Assembly: GCA_030066455.1 (NCBI GenBank)
Contig: JASJBQ010000051.1
Coordinates: 1-20,493, forward strand
Origin: Desulfobacterales bacterium
GTDB taxonomy: Bacteria > Desulfobacterota > Desulfobacteria > Desulfobacterales > UBA5852
Length of the DNA stretch: 20,493 nucleotides
Reading direction: 5' to 3'
Position numbers and translations under genes: made by a program
The notes under the pieces: model-generated
Told to the model about the DNA's origin: nothing
What the model saw: the letters and a program-made list of their open reading frames with translations, nothing else
The model's database searches: none
Shown: positions 1 through 7,855 of the stretch, piece after piece
Position numbering within the stretch: position 1 is the stretch's first letter
Layout of the letters: each line of letters begins with the position of its first letter

Positions 1-43
1 CGATCAACAGGCCGACGGCGATCAGGATGCATATGTTTTTCAT
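1..43 (-). CDS. 5' end of a short exported protein gene (partial)
   Basis: On the minus strand an ATG at 43 is preceded by CAGGAG (51-56) at good spacing and opens a frame reading MKNICILIAVGLLI before the window ends. A Lys near the start followed by a run of hydrophobic residues is the beginning of a signal peptide or membrane anchor, so the product is probably exported, possibly a small lipoprotein. Only 14 residues are visible, so no family can be named. The upstream DNA (44-110) is AT-rich compared with the rest of the window and contains an inverted repeat that may belong to this gene's control region. Confidence 0.6.
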   Translation of the reverse strand, partial: MKNICILIAVGLLI

Positions 44-472
44 AACAGAACTCCTGAATGGTTATTTATAATTAATTCCCTCTGCGAAGCGGAATTAGTA
101 GACAATAATTATGGCCGCGGCCAAGGGCAAATCTCTGGTCGCAGCGCAAGCCTTGCTGATTCAGGGATAACCGTCTGCCGTCTGAATGGCGGCCTCCACC
201 CCCCGCTCTTACCCAGGCGCAGTGGCCCTTCCCGCATCCATTCGGCCACCGGTTTTTGCCCGGTACCGGTATTCCCCCGCGGGGCGCGCTCTTGAAACCA
301 AGCCGCTAAAATGGGATGGTGGCCTCAAGCCATCGGCCCGCCGTGAACATGCCGGTGGCGCGATCGAACAATTCGTCGCGGGGCCGTCGTATTCGGGTTG
401 AATCCTCGCAGGGTACCGAAACCGCCCGCGCTGCGGCACCGTATCTTTCAGGCGCAATTTTCAGGAGCACGC
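44..472. other. Divergent intergenic region, no gene supported
   Basis: This 429-bp gap separates the leftward gene at 1-43 from the rightward gene at 473. Short open frames here have no ribosome binding site and proline/arginine-rich translations typical of chance frames in GC-rich DNA. The stretch 60-110 is distinctly AT-rich and holds a 7-bp inverted repeat, TAATTCC at 73-79 and GGAATTA at 91-97 (11-nt spacer). A TATAAA-like hexamer on the minus strand lies around 64-70 without a good -35 box. From 110 to 472 I see no convincing promoter or structure. Confidence 0.5.
73..97. promoter_or_regulatory. Inverted repeat, possible operator
   Basis: TAATTCC (73-79) and GGAATTA (91-97) form a perfect 7-bp inverted repeat with an 11-nt spacer, about 30 bp upstream of the leftward gene's start. 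The size and position suit a dimeric repressor site. No regulator is identified, and a chance AT-rich repeat is possible. Confidence 0.25.
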
Positions 473-1285
473 ATGGATTGGTTTTATCGCTTGCACGGAG
501 AGGAAACCGGGCCGGTGGGCCCCGCCGATCTCAAGGCGCTGTTCAGGGCCGGCACGATCAGCGCCGATACCGAGGTGCGCCGCCACGACATGGCGGACTG
601 GCGCCCGCTGCGGCATTTCGTCAAAGGCGCACCGCAGCCGAAACCGGCCGCCGATGCACCGCCGGAATCCGAAGCGGATGAATCCCCGCGTGAATGGGAC
701 ATGCCCGCTGCGACCGAAACCGGGGCACCGGCGGATGCCACCTGCTCCGAATGCGGCCGCGCCTTCAAACCGGGCGATTTGATCCGCATCGACGACGCCC
801 GCATCTGTGGCGACTGCAAGCCGTCTTTTATCCAGAAGCTGCGCCAGAGCGCCGGCGACCGGGGGAGCCTGGTGTACGCCGGTTTCTGGATTCGATTCGG
901 CGCCAAGCTGATCGACGGGCTGGTGCTCCTGGTCGTCAATTTGGTGGTTGGTCTGGGGCTCTTGCTGGCTGCGGGCGGATCGGCCTTTTCCGGCGAAGCG
1001 GCGGCTGGTAATCTGTTTTTGCAAATCGTCTATCACGCCGTCGGTTTGGTCTACACGACCTTTTTTCTGGGCCGGTTCGGGGCCACCCCGGGCAAGATGG
1101 CCTGCGGCCTCAAGGTGGTCTTCCCCGACGGCCGCCCGATCGGCTACGCGCGGGCCCTGGGGCGCCAGCTGGCCGAATACCTGAGCGGCATGCTCCTGAT
1201 GCTCGGCTATCTCATGGCCGTTTTCGACGACGAAAAGCGGACGTTGCACGACCGCATTTGCACCACTCGGGTGGTGCGATCCTGA
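473..1285 (+). CDS. GYF_2 / zinc-ribbon / RDD family membrane protein
   Basis: The 270-residue product has three parts. Residues 2-48 match the GYF_2 (DUF4339) pattern, with aromatic residues at the start, G13-P14, and a TISADTEV turn ending in W43. Residues 91-115 form a four-cysteine knuckle (C91, C94, C112, C115), probably a zinc ribbon. Residues 135-266 are an RDD domain, with R141 and D148 in the first hydrophobic segment and further membrane segments near 150-168, 182-200 and 237-251. I start it at ATG 473 because CAGGAG (462-467) lies just upstream and GYF_2 begins at once; an earlier in-frame start at 398 only adds an unlikely leader. It stands alone in orientation and spacing. GYF_2 domains are thought to bind peptides, and RDD proteins have been linked to transport, but the function here is unknown. 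Architecture confidence is high, function low. Confidence 0.85.
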   Translation: MDWFYRLHGEETGPVGPADLKALFRAGTISADTEVRRHDMADWRPLRHFVKGAPQPKPAADAPPESEADESPREWDMPAATETGAPADATCSECGRAFKPGDLIRIDDARICGDCKPSFIQKLRQSAGDRGSLVYAGFWIRFGAKLIDGLVLLVVNLVVGLGLLLAAGGSAFSGEAAAGNLFLQIVYHAVGLVYTTFFLGRFGATPGKMACGLKVVFPDGRPIGYARALGRQLAEYLSGMLLMLGYLMAVFDDEKRTLHDRICTTRVVRS

Positions 1286-1530
1286 CGGCCACCCGCGCTT
1301 GTTACCGTTGGCAACCTTTGCTAAAACCGAACCTTGAAAATGATCTGAGTGCCCCCGGCGGGGTCATGTGCCGGTTCGATAGGCTCAGACAGGGCGTGTA
1401 ATCGCCGCATTCCCGACGCCGCACGCCCGGTCAGGAACCCTTATCCAATTTTTTTTGGGGTTCTACCCGCTTGGTTCCCTGCCGCCGGACGGCGGCCAAT
1501 TCCATGACACCGATCGCAAGGACCAAGACC

Positions 1531-1863
1531 ATGTTCACACCGGCAAGCGCCCAAGGCTACGAGGACGTCATCGACAAGATCCGGATGAAAACCACCGTAT
1601 ACGGTGCGCATACGCTCATGGCGGAATTCCGTCTCCAGGCGGGCGCCGATCTGCCGGTGCACCGGCATCCACACGAGCAGACCGGTTATCTGGTGTCCGG
1701 CCGGATCGATCTGACCATCGGCGATCGGACTTACGCCGTCCGGCCGGGCGACAGCTGGTGCATCCCCGGTGAAGAGGACCACGGCGCCTACGCCCACGAG
1801 GATTCGGTCGCCGTGGAGGTGTTCACACCCGTCCGGGAGGACTACCTGCCGGGCGACGCCTAA
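1531..1863 (+). CDS. Single-domain cupin protein
   Basis: A 110-residue small beta-barrel protein of the cupin superfamily. Motif 1 is visible as G38 followed by H44, H46, E49 and the YLVSG turn ending at G57. Motif 2 is PGD (72-74), IPG (78-80) and H84. H44, H46, E49 (or Q50) and H84 would form the usual metal site. The start at 1531 is chosen because CAAGGA (1517-1522) sits 8 nt upstream; ATGs at 1471 and 1504 are in frame but lack a ribosome site and add unconserved residues. The gene lies 59 bp before the PRPP synthetase gene on the same strand and may be co-transcribed. Stand-alone cupins of this size include sugar-binding, dioxygenase-like and sensor proteins, and the sequence does not say which. 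Confidence 0.82.
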   Translation: MFTPASAQGYEDVIDKIRMKTTVYGAHTLMAEFRLQAGADLPVHRHPHEQTGYLVSGRIDLTIGDRTYAVRPGDSWCIPGEEDHGAYAHEDSVAVEVFTPVREDYLPGDA

Positions 1864-1922
1864 CGTTTAGCCGTCCGGCGCCGCCCGGACCCCGATTCCC
1901 CAGCCACGATGGAGACCATCCC

Positions 1923-2849
1923 ATGATTACCCTGCTGGCCTGTCCGCAGATGAGTGCCCTGGCCGAGCGCATCGCCGAGGCACACGCGCCGATTCGAACC
2001 GCGTCCATCCGCTGGGATGCATTTGCGGACGGTTTCCCCAATCTGCTGGTCGAAAACATCGAGATCATCCGCAATCATCACCTGGCCTTCCTGGCCGCCT
2101 TCGAGAGGCCGGGGGATGTCTTCACCCAGCTTTCGGCCATCTACGAGATCCCCCGCTACGCGGTGCGCTCCTTCAAGGTGGTGCTGCCGTATTATCCCAC
2201 CGGGACGATGGAGCGGGTCGACCGGGACGGTCAGATTGCCACCGCGGCCACTCTGGCCAAGATGATTTCCGGGGTGCCCATGACCCTTTCGGGGCCCACC
2301 CAGATAATCATTTTCGATATCCACGCCCTGCAGGAACGCTTTTATTTTTCGGATCAGGTCATTCCGCGCCTGGAATCCGGTGTTCCCCTGCTGCGCGCCC
2401 GGCTGGCCGACATCGATAACCTGGCGATCGCTTTCCCGGATGAAGGCGCCCGGAAGCGCTTCGGGCGGTGGTTCGAGGGCTACCCCCAGATCGTCTGCCA
2501 CAAGGTCCGCGACGGCGGCCGCCGCGAGATCAGCATCCGCGAAGGGGATCCGGCCGGCCGGCACGTGGTGATCGTCGACGACCTGGCCATGAGCGGCGGG
2601 ACCCTGCTGGAGTGCCGGCGGGCGCTGACGGCTCGCCGCGCAGCGGCCGTGAGCGCTTATGTCACCCACGGCGTCTTTCCTCAGGCGGCCTGGAAGCCGT
2701 TTCTGGGGGCCGGTTTCGAACATTTTTGGATCACGGACTCGGTGCCGCGAACGGCGGCCGAACTGCAGGGCCGGCCACCGTTCGAGGTCCTCTCTCTGGG
2801 CGATGCCATTGGCCGCTTGTTGCTGGAAGACGGGCAGGGATTATTATAA
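1923..2849 (+). CDS. prs: Ribose-phosphate pyrophosphokinase, plant class II-like
   Basis: The 308-residue product should make PRPP from ribose 5-phosphate and ATP in the cytosol, feeding nucleotide, His and Trp synthesis. The PRPP-binding loop is VVIVDDLAMSGGTL (215-228, D219-D220). The DIHALQERFYF segment (132-142) is the equivalent of the bacterial DLHAxQ motif. PYYPTGTMERV (89-99) and GQIATA (103-108) replace the bacterial PYxxYARQDR and the following segment. These substitutions, with HKVRDGG (193-199), THGVFP (248-253), FWITDS (268-273) and FEVLSL (287-292), are the signature I recall from plant class II isozymes (PRS3/PRS4 type), known as phosphate-independent and nucleotide-permissive. 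GGAG at 1911-1914 supports the start. The stop lies 3 nt before plsB, suggesting translational coupling. Family assignment is strong; enzyme class is by remembered similarity. Confidence 0.88.
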   Translation: MITLLACPQMSALAERIAEAHAPIRTASIRWDAFADGFPNLLVENIEIIRNHHLAFLAAFERPGDVFTQLSAIYEIPRYAVRSFKVVLPYYPTGTMERVDRDGQIATAATLAKMISGVPMTLSGPTQIIIFDIHALQERFYFSDQVIPRLESGVPLLRARLADIDNLAIAFPDEGARKRFGRWFEGYPQIVCHKVRDGGRREISIREGDPAGRHVVIVDDLAMSGGTLLECRRALTARRAAAVSAYVTHGVFPQAAWKPFLGAGFEHFWITDSVPRTAAELQGRPPFEVLSLGDAIGRLLLEDGQGLL

Positions 2850-2852
2850 TCC

Positions 2853-5456
2853 ATGGTACGCCATTCCACGACCGCAGGCCTGATTGACAGGCTCCTGCAG
2901 CATACCCACGACCATTTCAGCTGGTTCCTGCCGGCGCGGATGGGGCGGCTGCCGGCGGTCCTGCTCCGGCTCCTGTTCTCCCATGTCTCCATCGAGGCGG
3001 ACCAGACCGAAACCCTGCGTCGTCTGCCCCCGGATGCCATCGTCATCTACGTCACCAAGCACAAGAGCCGACTGGAGCGGCTTTTTTTTCACGCGTTCTA
3101 CCAGCGGGCCGGTCTGCCTTGCCCCGAAATCGGCTTCTACTACCGCTCCTACTGCTTTCAACCCCTGAAACGCCTGGGGCGGATTCTTATGGCCCATGCG
3201 GATCTGCTCCTGCGACGCTTCCGCCGACCGGACCCCTTTGCCGGGGGCTATCTCGAGCGCGAGCTGCGCGGCGGGCGGGCGGCCATGCTCTCGCTGGTGG
3301 AAAGCAACGAATTCTACCGGCGCTACGTCCAGTCCCAACCCGACCCGCTGGCTTTCCTGATCGCCTTGCAGAAAAAGATCGATCGCCCCATCTGGCTGGT
3401 ACCCCAGCTGATCTTCTACACCACCGCGCCGATCACGACCCACAAGACGCTCTTCATGGGGTCGGATCCCAACCCCGGTCTCTGGCGCCGCTTGTGGAAA
3501 ATTGTCTTCGCCCCCGAAAAAATCCTGGTCGAGATTTCCGAACCGATCAATCTCAGGGCTTTTCTTGAACAGATGGACGCGCGCGGGCAGGGACGCGCCC
3601 GCGACGCCCTTGTTCTGCGCCACCGGCTGCTCGACCGCATCACCCGCCACCGCCAGAGCATCACCGGCCCGATCCTCAAACCCGCCGAGGAAATCCGGCA
3701 GCACATCCTGACCAACGAACGCCTGCAGCAGTTCATGCAGGCCTATGCCCGGCGGCGCAAAAAGACCATCCCCGAGGTCCACCGGGAAGCGTTGAAATAT
3801 GTGGACGAGATCGCCGCCCGGCCCACCCCCTGGGTGGTGCAGATGGGTTTGGGGCTGGTGCATGCCCTGCTGAACGCCATGTTCGACGGGCTCTCCTTCA
3901 ACAGCGACGGCTTCAACGCCGTCCGCCGGGCATCGCGCGAGGGGCCGCTGATCCTGATTCCGTGTCACAAGAGCCACATCGACTACCTGGTGCTCTCCTA
4001 TCTCATGGGCCGCAACAACATGCCCTGTCCGCATATCTTTGCCGGCAACAATCTGGCCTTCTGGCCGGTGGGGCCTTTTTTCCGCCGGGTGGGCGCTTTC
4101 TTCGTGCGCCGCTCCTTCTCGGGGGCCCTGTTTTACGCCAAGGTCTTCTCCGAATACATCCGCATGCTCCTGGGGCAAGGCTTCAATGTCGAGGTTTTCA
4201 TCGAGGGGACCCGCAGCCGTAACGGCAAGCTCCTGCTTCCCAAACTGGGGATGCTCTCGATCATCCTCAACGCGGTCAAGGAAGGGGCTTGCGAACAGCT
4301 GACCTTCGTGCCCATTTACGTGGGCTACGACCGGGTGCCCGAGGAAGGGGCCTACATCCATGAGATCCAGGGCGGGCAGAAGGCGCCGGAGTCCTTCGTG
4401 CAGTTTGTCCGTGCCCGGCGTCTGCTCAAAAAACGTTTCGGACGCATCTATATCCAGTTCTGCGATCCCATCCGCCTGCGGGAGCTGGAGAACGCTTACG
4501 GCGCGCGCGTGCGCGACATGCGCAGCAAAGAGCTGCGTACCCTGACCCGCGACCTGGGCAACCGGGTCTTGCAGGCCATCGACCGCCAGACCGTGGTCAC
4601 CCCGCAGGCCCTCGTGGCAGCGGCCCTTTTGAACCGCCCGCACAAAATTATCAGCCGCGAGCAGATCGACGCCCATGTGGATACGTTTATGAACTACCTC
4701 GACGCCCGGGAGGTCGCGCGCGCAGAAACCCTGACCTACGACGTGCCCAATGCCGTGGCGCGCATCCTGAAGCACTTCGTGCAGCAGAAGTACATCAAGC
4801 CCTACCGGCCCAGGGACCAGGAGAACGACGCCGGTGGGCACTACCAGGTCTACCCGTCCAAACGCAGCGCCCTGGATTACTACAAGAACAATTGCATCGC
4901 GCCTTTCGTGCCCGCGGCGCTGACCGCCATCGCGATTCTGGCCGCCGACGCCTTTCAGTTCAGCACGAGGGACCTGCGAGCCCGGTTCGATTTCCTGCAG
5001 ACGCTGTTTCAGAACGAGTTCAGCCTGGGGGAGGGCGCGCTGCCCGATGCCGTCACGCGCAAGACGCTCAAAGCCTTCATGGGGGACGCCATCGTCGTGC
5101 CTCATGCCTCCCTGCCGGAAGCGTACAACCTGACCTCGGAAGGCTACCGCAAGCTCAAGTGCTTCGCCGGTTTTCTTTCGCCGCTGTTCGAATCCTACCA
5201 GGTGGTGTTCCGTTATTTCCAGAAGACAGCGGCCGACAAACATGATCCGCCCCAGCGGCTCAAGCAGATCCAGAGCCTGGGGGTCCGGTTGTACAAGCGG
5301 CAGGAAATTGTCTACAAAGAATCCCTGTCCAAGATCAACTACCTCAACGCGGTGGATTACTGCCTCAAAAACGGCATTCGCGGTCGGGAAGACATGGACC
5401 GCCTGGAAGTGCATGTGGACGGCGTGCAGGCCTGCATGAAACACTTGCCGCTCTGA
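2853..5456 (+). CDS. plsB: Glycerol-3-phosphate acyltransferase, PlsB family
   Basis: An 867-residue protein, somewhat longer than E. coli PlsB (807). It should transfer an acyl group to sn-1 of glycerol 3-phosphate at the inner membrane, the first step of phospholipid synthesis. Catalytic motif I is HKSHID (H372, D377), followed by the PlsB-like segments GNNLAFWPVGP and VGAFFVRR. Motif III is FIEGTRSRNGK (E451) and motif IV lies in VPIYVGYD. The N-terminal part (about 60-260), with IVIYVTKHKSRLER and a LVPQLIF segment, resembles the non-catalytic N-terminal domain of PlsB. Residues 560-867 are the long helical C-terminal region. The start is 3 nt after the PRPP synthetase stop; GGGCAGGG upstream is only a moderate ribosome site, so coupling is likely. 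A very long antisense frame opposite this gene is a shadow. Confidence 0.93.
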   Translation: MVRHSTTAGLIDRLLQHTHDHFSWFLPARMGRLPAVLLRLLFSHVSIEADQTETLRRLPPDAIVIYVTKHKSRLERLFFHAFYQRAGLPCPEIGFYYRSYCFQPLKRLGRILMAHADLLLRRFRRPDPFAGGYLERELRGGRAAMLSLVESNEFYRRYVQSQPDPLAFLIALQKKIDRPIWLVPQLIFYTTAPITTHKTLFMGSDPNPGLWRRLWKIVFAPEKILVEISEPINLRAFLEQMDARGQGRARDALVLRHRLLDRITRHRQSITGPILKPAEEIRQHILTNERLQQFMQAYARRRKKTIPEVHREALKYVDEIAARPTPWVVQMGLGLVHALLNAMFDGLSFNSDGFNAVRRASREGPLILIPCHKSHIDYLVLSYLMGRNNMPCPHIFAGNNLAFWPVGPFFRRVGAFFVRRSFSGALFYAKVFSEYIRMLLGQGFNVEVFIEGTRSRNGKLLLPKLGMLSIILNAVKEGACEQLTFVPIYVGYDRVPEEGAYIHEIQGGQKAPESFVQFVRARRLLKKRFGRIYIQFCDPIRLRELENAYGARVRDMRSKELRTLTRDLGNRVLQAIDRQTVVTPQALVAAALLNRPHKIISREQIDAHVDTFMNYLDAREVARAETLTYDVPNAVARILKHFVQQKYIKPYRPRDQENDAGGHYQVYPSKRSALDYYKNNCIAPFVPAALTAIAILAADAFQFSTRDLRARFDFLQTLFQNEFSLGEGALPDAVTRKTLKAFMGDAIVVPHASLPEAYNLTSEGYRKLKCFAGFLSPLFESYQVVFRYFQKTAADKHDPPQRLKQIQSLGVRLYKRQEIVYKESLSKINYLNAVDYCLKNGIRGREDMDRLEVHVDGVQACMKHLPL

Positions 5457-5523
5457 CACCGGCGGCTCTCTGCAGGCAACGTCCTTTATCATTGGCCAGC
5501 GCAGCATGAAAGGAGACATCCCC

Positions 5524-6318
5524 ATGAAAAAACTGGTTTTGATCGGCTGTGCCCTCGTGGTGGTCGTGGCCGCGGTCGTTTTTTTCGGATTGTCCAATCT
5601 GGGACCGATCATCAAAAAGGCCGTCAACACCTACGGTCCCGAAATCACCCAGACCCAGGTGAGCCTGGGCGATGCCGGGGTCTCGCTTTTTTCCGGCGAG
5701 GCCAAGCTGAGTGCTTTCCAGCTGGGCAACCCCAAGGGATTCAATACCCCTCAGGCCATGACCGTTGGCAGCATCTACGTCAACGTGGATGAGAAGTCGT
5801 TGACCGGCAACCCCATCGTCATCGACAAAATCGAGATCGTGGCGCCGGAGATCACCTACGAGCGTTCCGGCCGGGACGACAACTTCAATGCCCTGCTGCG
5901 CAATGTGAAACAGCGCACCGGTGCCGGCAAGTCCGGCGGCGGCGCCCCGAAGTCCGGCGAGGCCGGAGCCAGCGGCGGCAAGAAGCTGCTGATCCGGAGC
6001 GTGGTGATCAAGGATGGGCGCATCAATCTGACGGCCAAGGTTCTGGCGGGTAAAACGGTCTCCGCCGAGCTGCCTTACATCGAGCTGAAGGATGTCGGCG
6101 GCAAGAAGGACGGCGTCACGCCGGCCAGGGCCATGAACCTGATTCTGGCCGAGCTCTACACACAGATGCAGTCGCCCGATGTCACCGCCGCCCTGGGCAA
6201 GGGACTCGAGGAGCTGGGCGTCACGGTCAAGGGTTTTTCGGTGAAGGGTCTCGACGATAAAAGCAAGAAGCAGGTGGAAAGCCTCAAGGGCAAGGTGAAG
6301 GGTATTCTGGGCGACTAG
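5524..6318 (+). CDS. AsmA-like single-pass envelope protein
   Basis: A 264-residue protein with one N-terminal membrane segment (about 3-24, after MKK) and the rest outside the cytoplasm. The body reads like the start of an AsmA/TamB-type repeating-beta domain: a GPEITQTQVSLGDAGVSLFSGEAKL-type stretch (38-62), 'GNPKGFNTP' (68-76), 'IVIDKIEIVAPEITYE' (98-113), then a second beta unit (156-190). A low-complexity Gly/Ala/Ser/Lys hinge lies at 133-152. The C-terminus (220-264) is Lys-rich and probably helical. AAAGGAG at 5509-5515 with 8-nt spacing fixes the start at 5524 rather than the in-frame ATG at 5506, which overlaps that site. Much shorter than true AsmA or TamB, it is likely a minimal member, perhaps helping lipid traffic or outer membrane upkeep next to plsB. 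Function is inferred only. Confidence 0.72.
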   Translation: MKKLVLIGCALVVVVAAVVFFGLSNLGPIIKKAVNTYGPEITQTQVSLGDAGVSLFSGEAKLSAFQLGNPKGFNTPQAMTVGSIYVNVDEKSLTGNPIVIDKIEIVAPEITYERSGRDDNFNALLRNVKQRTGAGKSGGGAPKSGEAGASGGKKLLIRSVVIKDGRINLTAKVLAGKTVSAELPYIELKDVGGKKDGVTPARAMNLILAELYTQMQSPDVTAALGKGLEELGVTVKGFSVKGLDDKSKKQVESLKGKVKGILGD

Positions 6319-6330
6319 CGCGCCGTTCGC

Positions 6331-6609
6331 ATGCAAGCCTTCCAATCGGTACATCCCTTCCAGAGGGCGCCCCATAAGACGCTGGTACGACTCGCGCTGC
6401 CTGTCCTGGTTTCCCTGGCGGCGGAGCCCGTGACAGATGCCATCGACACGGCGTTTGTCGCTCGGCTGGGGGCACCGTCGCTGGCGGCGCTGGGCGTCGG
6501 TGCCACCCTGCTCAGCGGTTTTTTCTGGATCATCACCGGGGGCTGGGTGACGCTGCGGGCCCTGTACGGCATTGTGCGCTCTGGCCCGGCGTCGGCCGCA
6601 GTCCCCTGA
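6331..6609 (+). pseudogene. MATE family efflux transporter remnant (internal deletion and frameshift)
   Basis: The 92-codon frame joins the two ends of a MATE (DinF/NorM-type) transporter, a family normally around 440-460 residues. Residues 16-58 are the canonical N-terminus: LALPVLVSLAAEP, then DTAFVARLG and SLAALGVGATLL in membrane helices 1-2. After FFWI it jumps to ITGGWVTLRALYGIVR, which looks like the last helix. The frame then ends as SGPASAAVP. Read one frame over from about 6581, the same DNA gives WPGVGRSPL, the typical MATE C-terminal end, so a single base was lost near 6578-6582. No ribosome site is clear. Deletion of roughly 350 codons plus a frameshift means no working transporter. 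It lies just after the AsmA-like gene and before a hairpin. Confidence 0.8.
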
Positions 6610-6614
6610 TTGTT

Positions 6615-6660
6615 GAAGACACCCCCCGGGAGAAGGGATGATGGGCGTGGGGGTGTCTTC
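6615..6660 (+). terminator. Candidate hairpin terminator after the MATE remnant
   Basis: GAAGACACCCCC (6615-6626) and GGGGGTGTCTTC (6649-6660) are perfect 12-bp inverted arms with a 22-nt loop. The hairpin lies just past the stop of the MATE remnant, where the original transporter operon would have ended. There is no T-run after it on either strand and the loop is long, so it may be an imperfect or Rho-assisted terminator or a 3' stabiliser. Confidence 0.5.
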
Positions 6661-6845
6661 TCCCGGCGTATGGCCGGCGGCTCGACTTCACCAAGAATCC
6701 GTGATAGGCAAATCGTTACGGGTAGAAAAAAACTCTGGCCGGGGTTTCGCAGCCGTCTGCGGACGGGCTTTCAGGGAGGCCCTGGCGCCGGAGACGGTTT
6801 TTTGCGCTGTGCGTGTCGATACCACCGAAGCGATGGGAAAACAGG

Positions 6846-7745
6846 ATGCTGACGATTGATCTTCAGGGCCAACACGCGTTGGTGGCCGGCGTTGCCGACG
6901 ACAAGGGTTACGGTTTCGCCATCGCCAAGGCGCTTGCCGAAGCCGGGGCCCGGGTGAGTGCCGGCACCTGGCCGCCGACCTGGAATATCTTCAAAATGCT
7001 TCTGGACCGCGGCAAACTCGACGCCTCCCGGCGTCTCCACAGCGGCGAACTTCTCGAATTTGAACACATCTATCCGCTGGATGCCGCCTTCGATAGCATG
7101 GAAGATGTGCCCGAGGAGATCCAAACCAACAAGCGCTACAGGGATGTCGGCGACTACACCCTGGAAGGGCTGGCCCGCCGACTGCAGCGGGATGAGGGTG
7201 AAAAGCCGCTGGATATCGTGGTGCATTCGCTGGCCAACGGGCCCGAGGTGCAGAAGCCGCTCATCGAGACCACCCGCAGCGGCTATCTCGCGGCCGTCAA
7301 CGTGAGCGCCTATTCGCTGGTGGCGATGGTGCGTCGTTTGGCTCCGCTGATGGCCCCGGGCGGCAGCTTCCTGGCCCTGAGCTATCTGGCCGGCCGGCGG
7401 GTCATCCCCGGTTACGGCGGAGGAATGAGTTCCGCCAAAGCCGCCCTGGAGAGCGATGTGCGTGTTCTGGCCCACGAAGCCGGCCGCCGCCATCAGGTGC
7501 GGATCAACTGCATCTCGGCCGGTCCCCTGGCCTCGCGGGCGGCCTCCGCCATCGGCGCGATTGATCGTATGGTGGCCTATGTCTCTCAGAATGCGCCCCT
7601 GGGCGATGAGCTGTCCGCCGACGAGGTTGGTCAGGCGGCCGCTTTTCTCTGCAGCCCGCTGGCCAGCGGCATCACCGGAACGGTCGTCTACGTGGACAAG
7701 GGCTATCATGCCATGGGAATGCCGCGCGACCAGTCGCTGCTTTGA
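6846..7745 (+). CDS. fabI: Enoyl-[acyl-carrier-protein] reductase (NADH), plastid-type FabI
   Basis: A 299-residue short-chain-dehydrogenase-fold enzyme that reduces trans-2-enoyl-ACP, the last step of each fatty acid elongation cycle. The cofactor loop is GVADDKGYGFAIAKAL (15-30). The catalytic residues are Y180 and Y190 (ten apart, as Tyr146/Tyr156 in E. coli) and K198 in GYGGGMSSAK. It is longer than E. coli FabI (262) because of an insert at about 44-103 containing RGKLDASR, YPLDAAFD, EDVPEEI and NKRY. That insert, with HSLANGPEV and SAGPLASRAA, is the hallmark of plant and apicomplexan enoyl reductases. I start at ATG 6846; the frame is open to 6813 but residues before MLTIDLQG do not fit the family. 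The ribosome site is weak (GGGAAAACAGG). It stands alone, 236 bp after the MATE remnant. Confidence 0.93.
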   Translation: MLTIDLQGQHALVAGVADDKGYGFAIAKALAEAGARVSAGTWPPTWNIFKMLLDRGKLDASRRLHSGELLEFEHIYPLDAAFDSMEDVPEEIQTNKRYRDVGDYTLEGLARRLQRDEGEKPLDIVVHSLANGPEVQKPLIETTRSGYLAAVNVSAYSLVAMVRRLAPLMAPGGSFLALSYLAGRRVIPGYGGGMSSAKAALESDVRVLAHEAGRRHQVRINCISAGPLASRAASAIGAIDRMVAYVSQNAPLGDELSADEVGQAAAFLCSPLASGITGTVVYVDKGYHAMGMPRDQSLL

Positions 7746-7855
7746 TACCGGTTAGCGCCCCATGCAAACGCGCGCACCAGGACCAACCGAAGTATTCCGC
7801 TCTTGCGGGCGGCAAAATATTATCCCAATCCGAGTGATCAAGAAAGGAGCTGCCG

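Noticed and set aside
1344..1388. Inverted repeat TCTGAG / CTCAGA after the RDD gene
   Set aside because: Six-base arms about 33 nt apart with no T-run are expected by chance; not a convincing terminator or operator.
2844..5630. 928-codon antisense open frame opposite plsB
   Set aside because: Its translation is rich in His, Gln and Gly with no family-like motif, has no ribosome site, and mirrors the codon pattern of plsB, whose motifs are clear. It is a GC-rich shadow frame.
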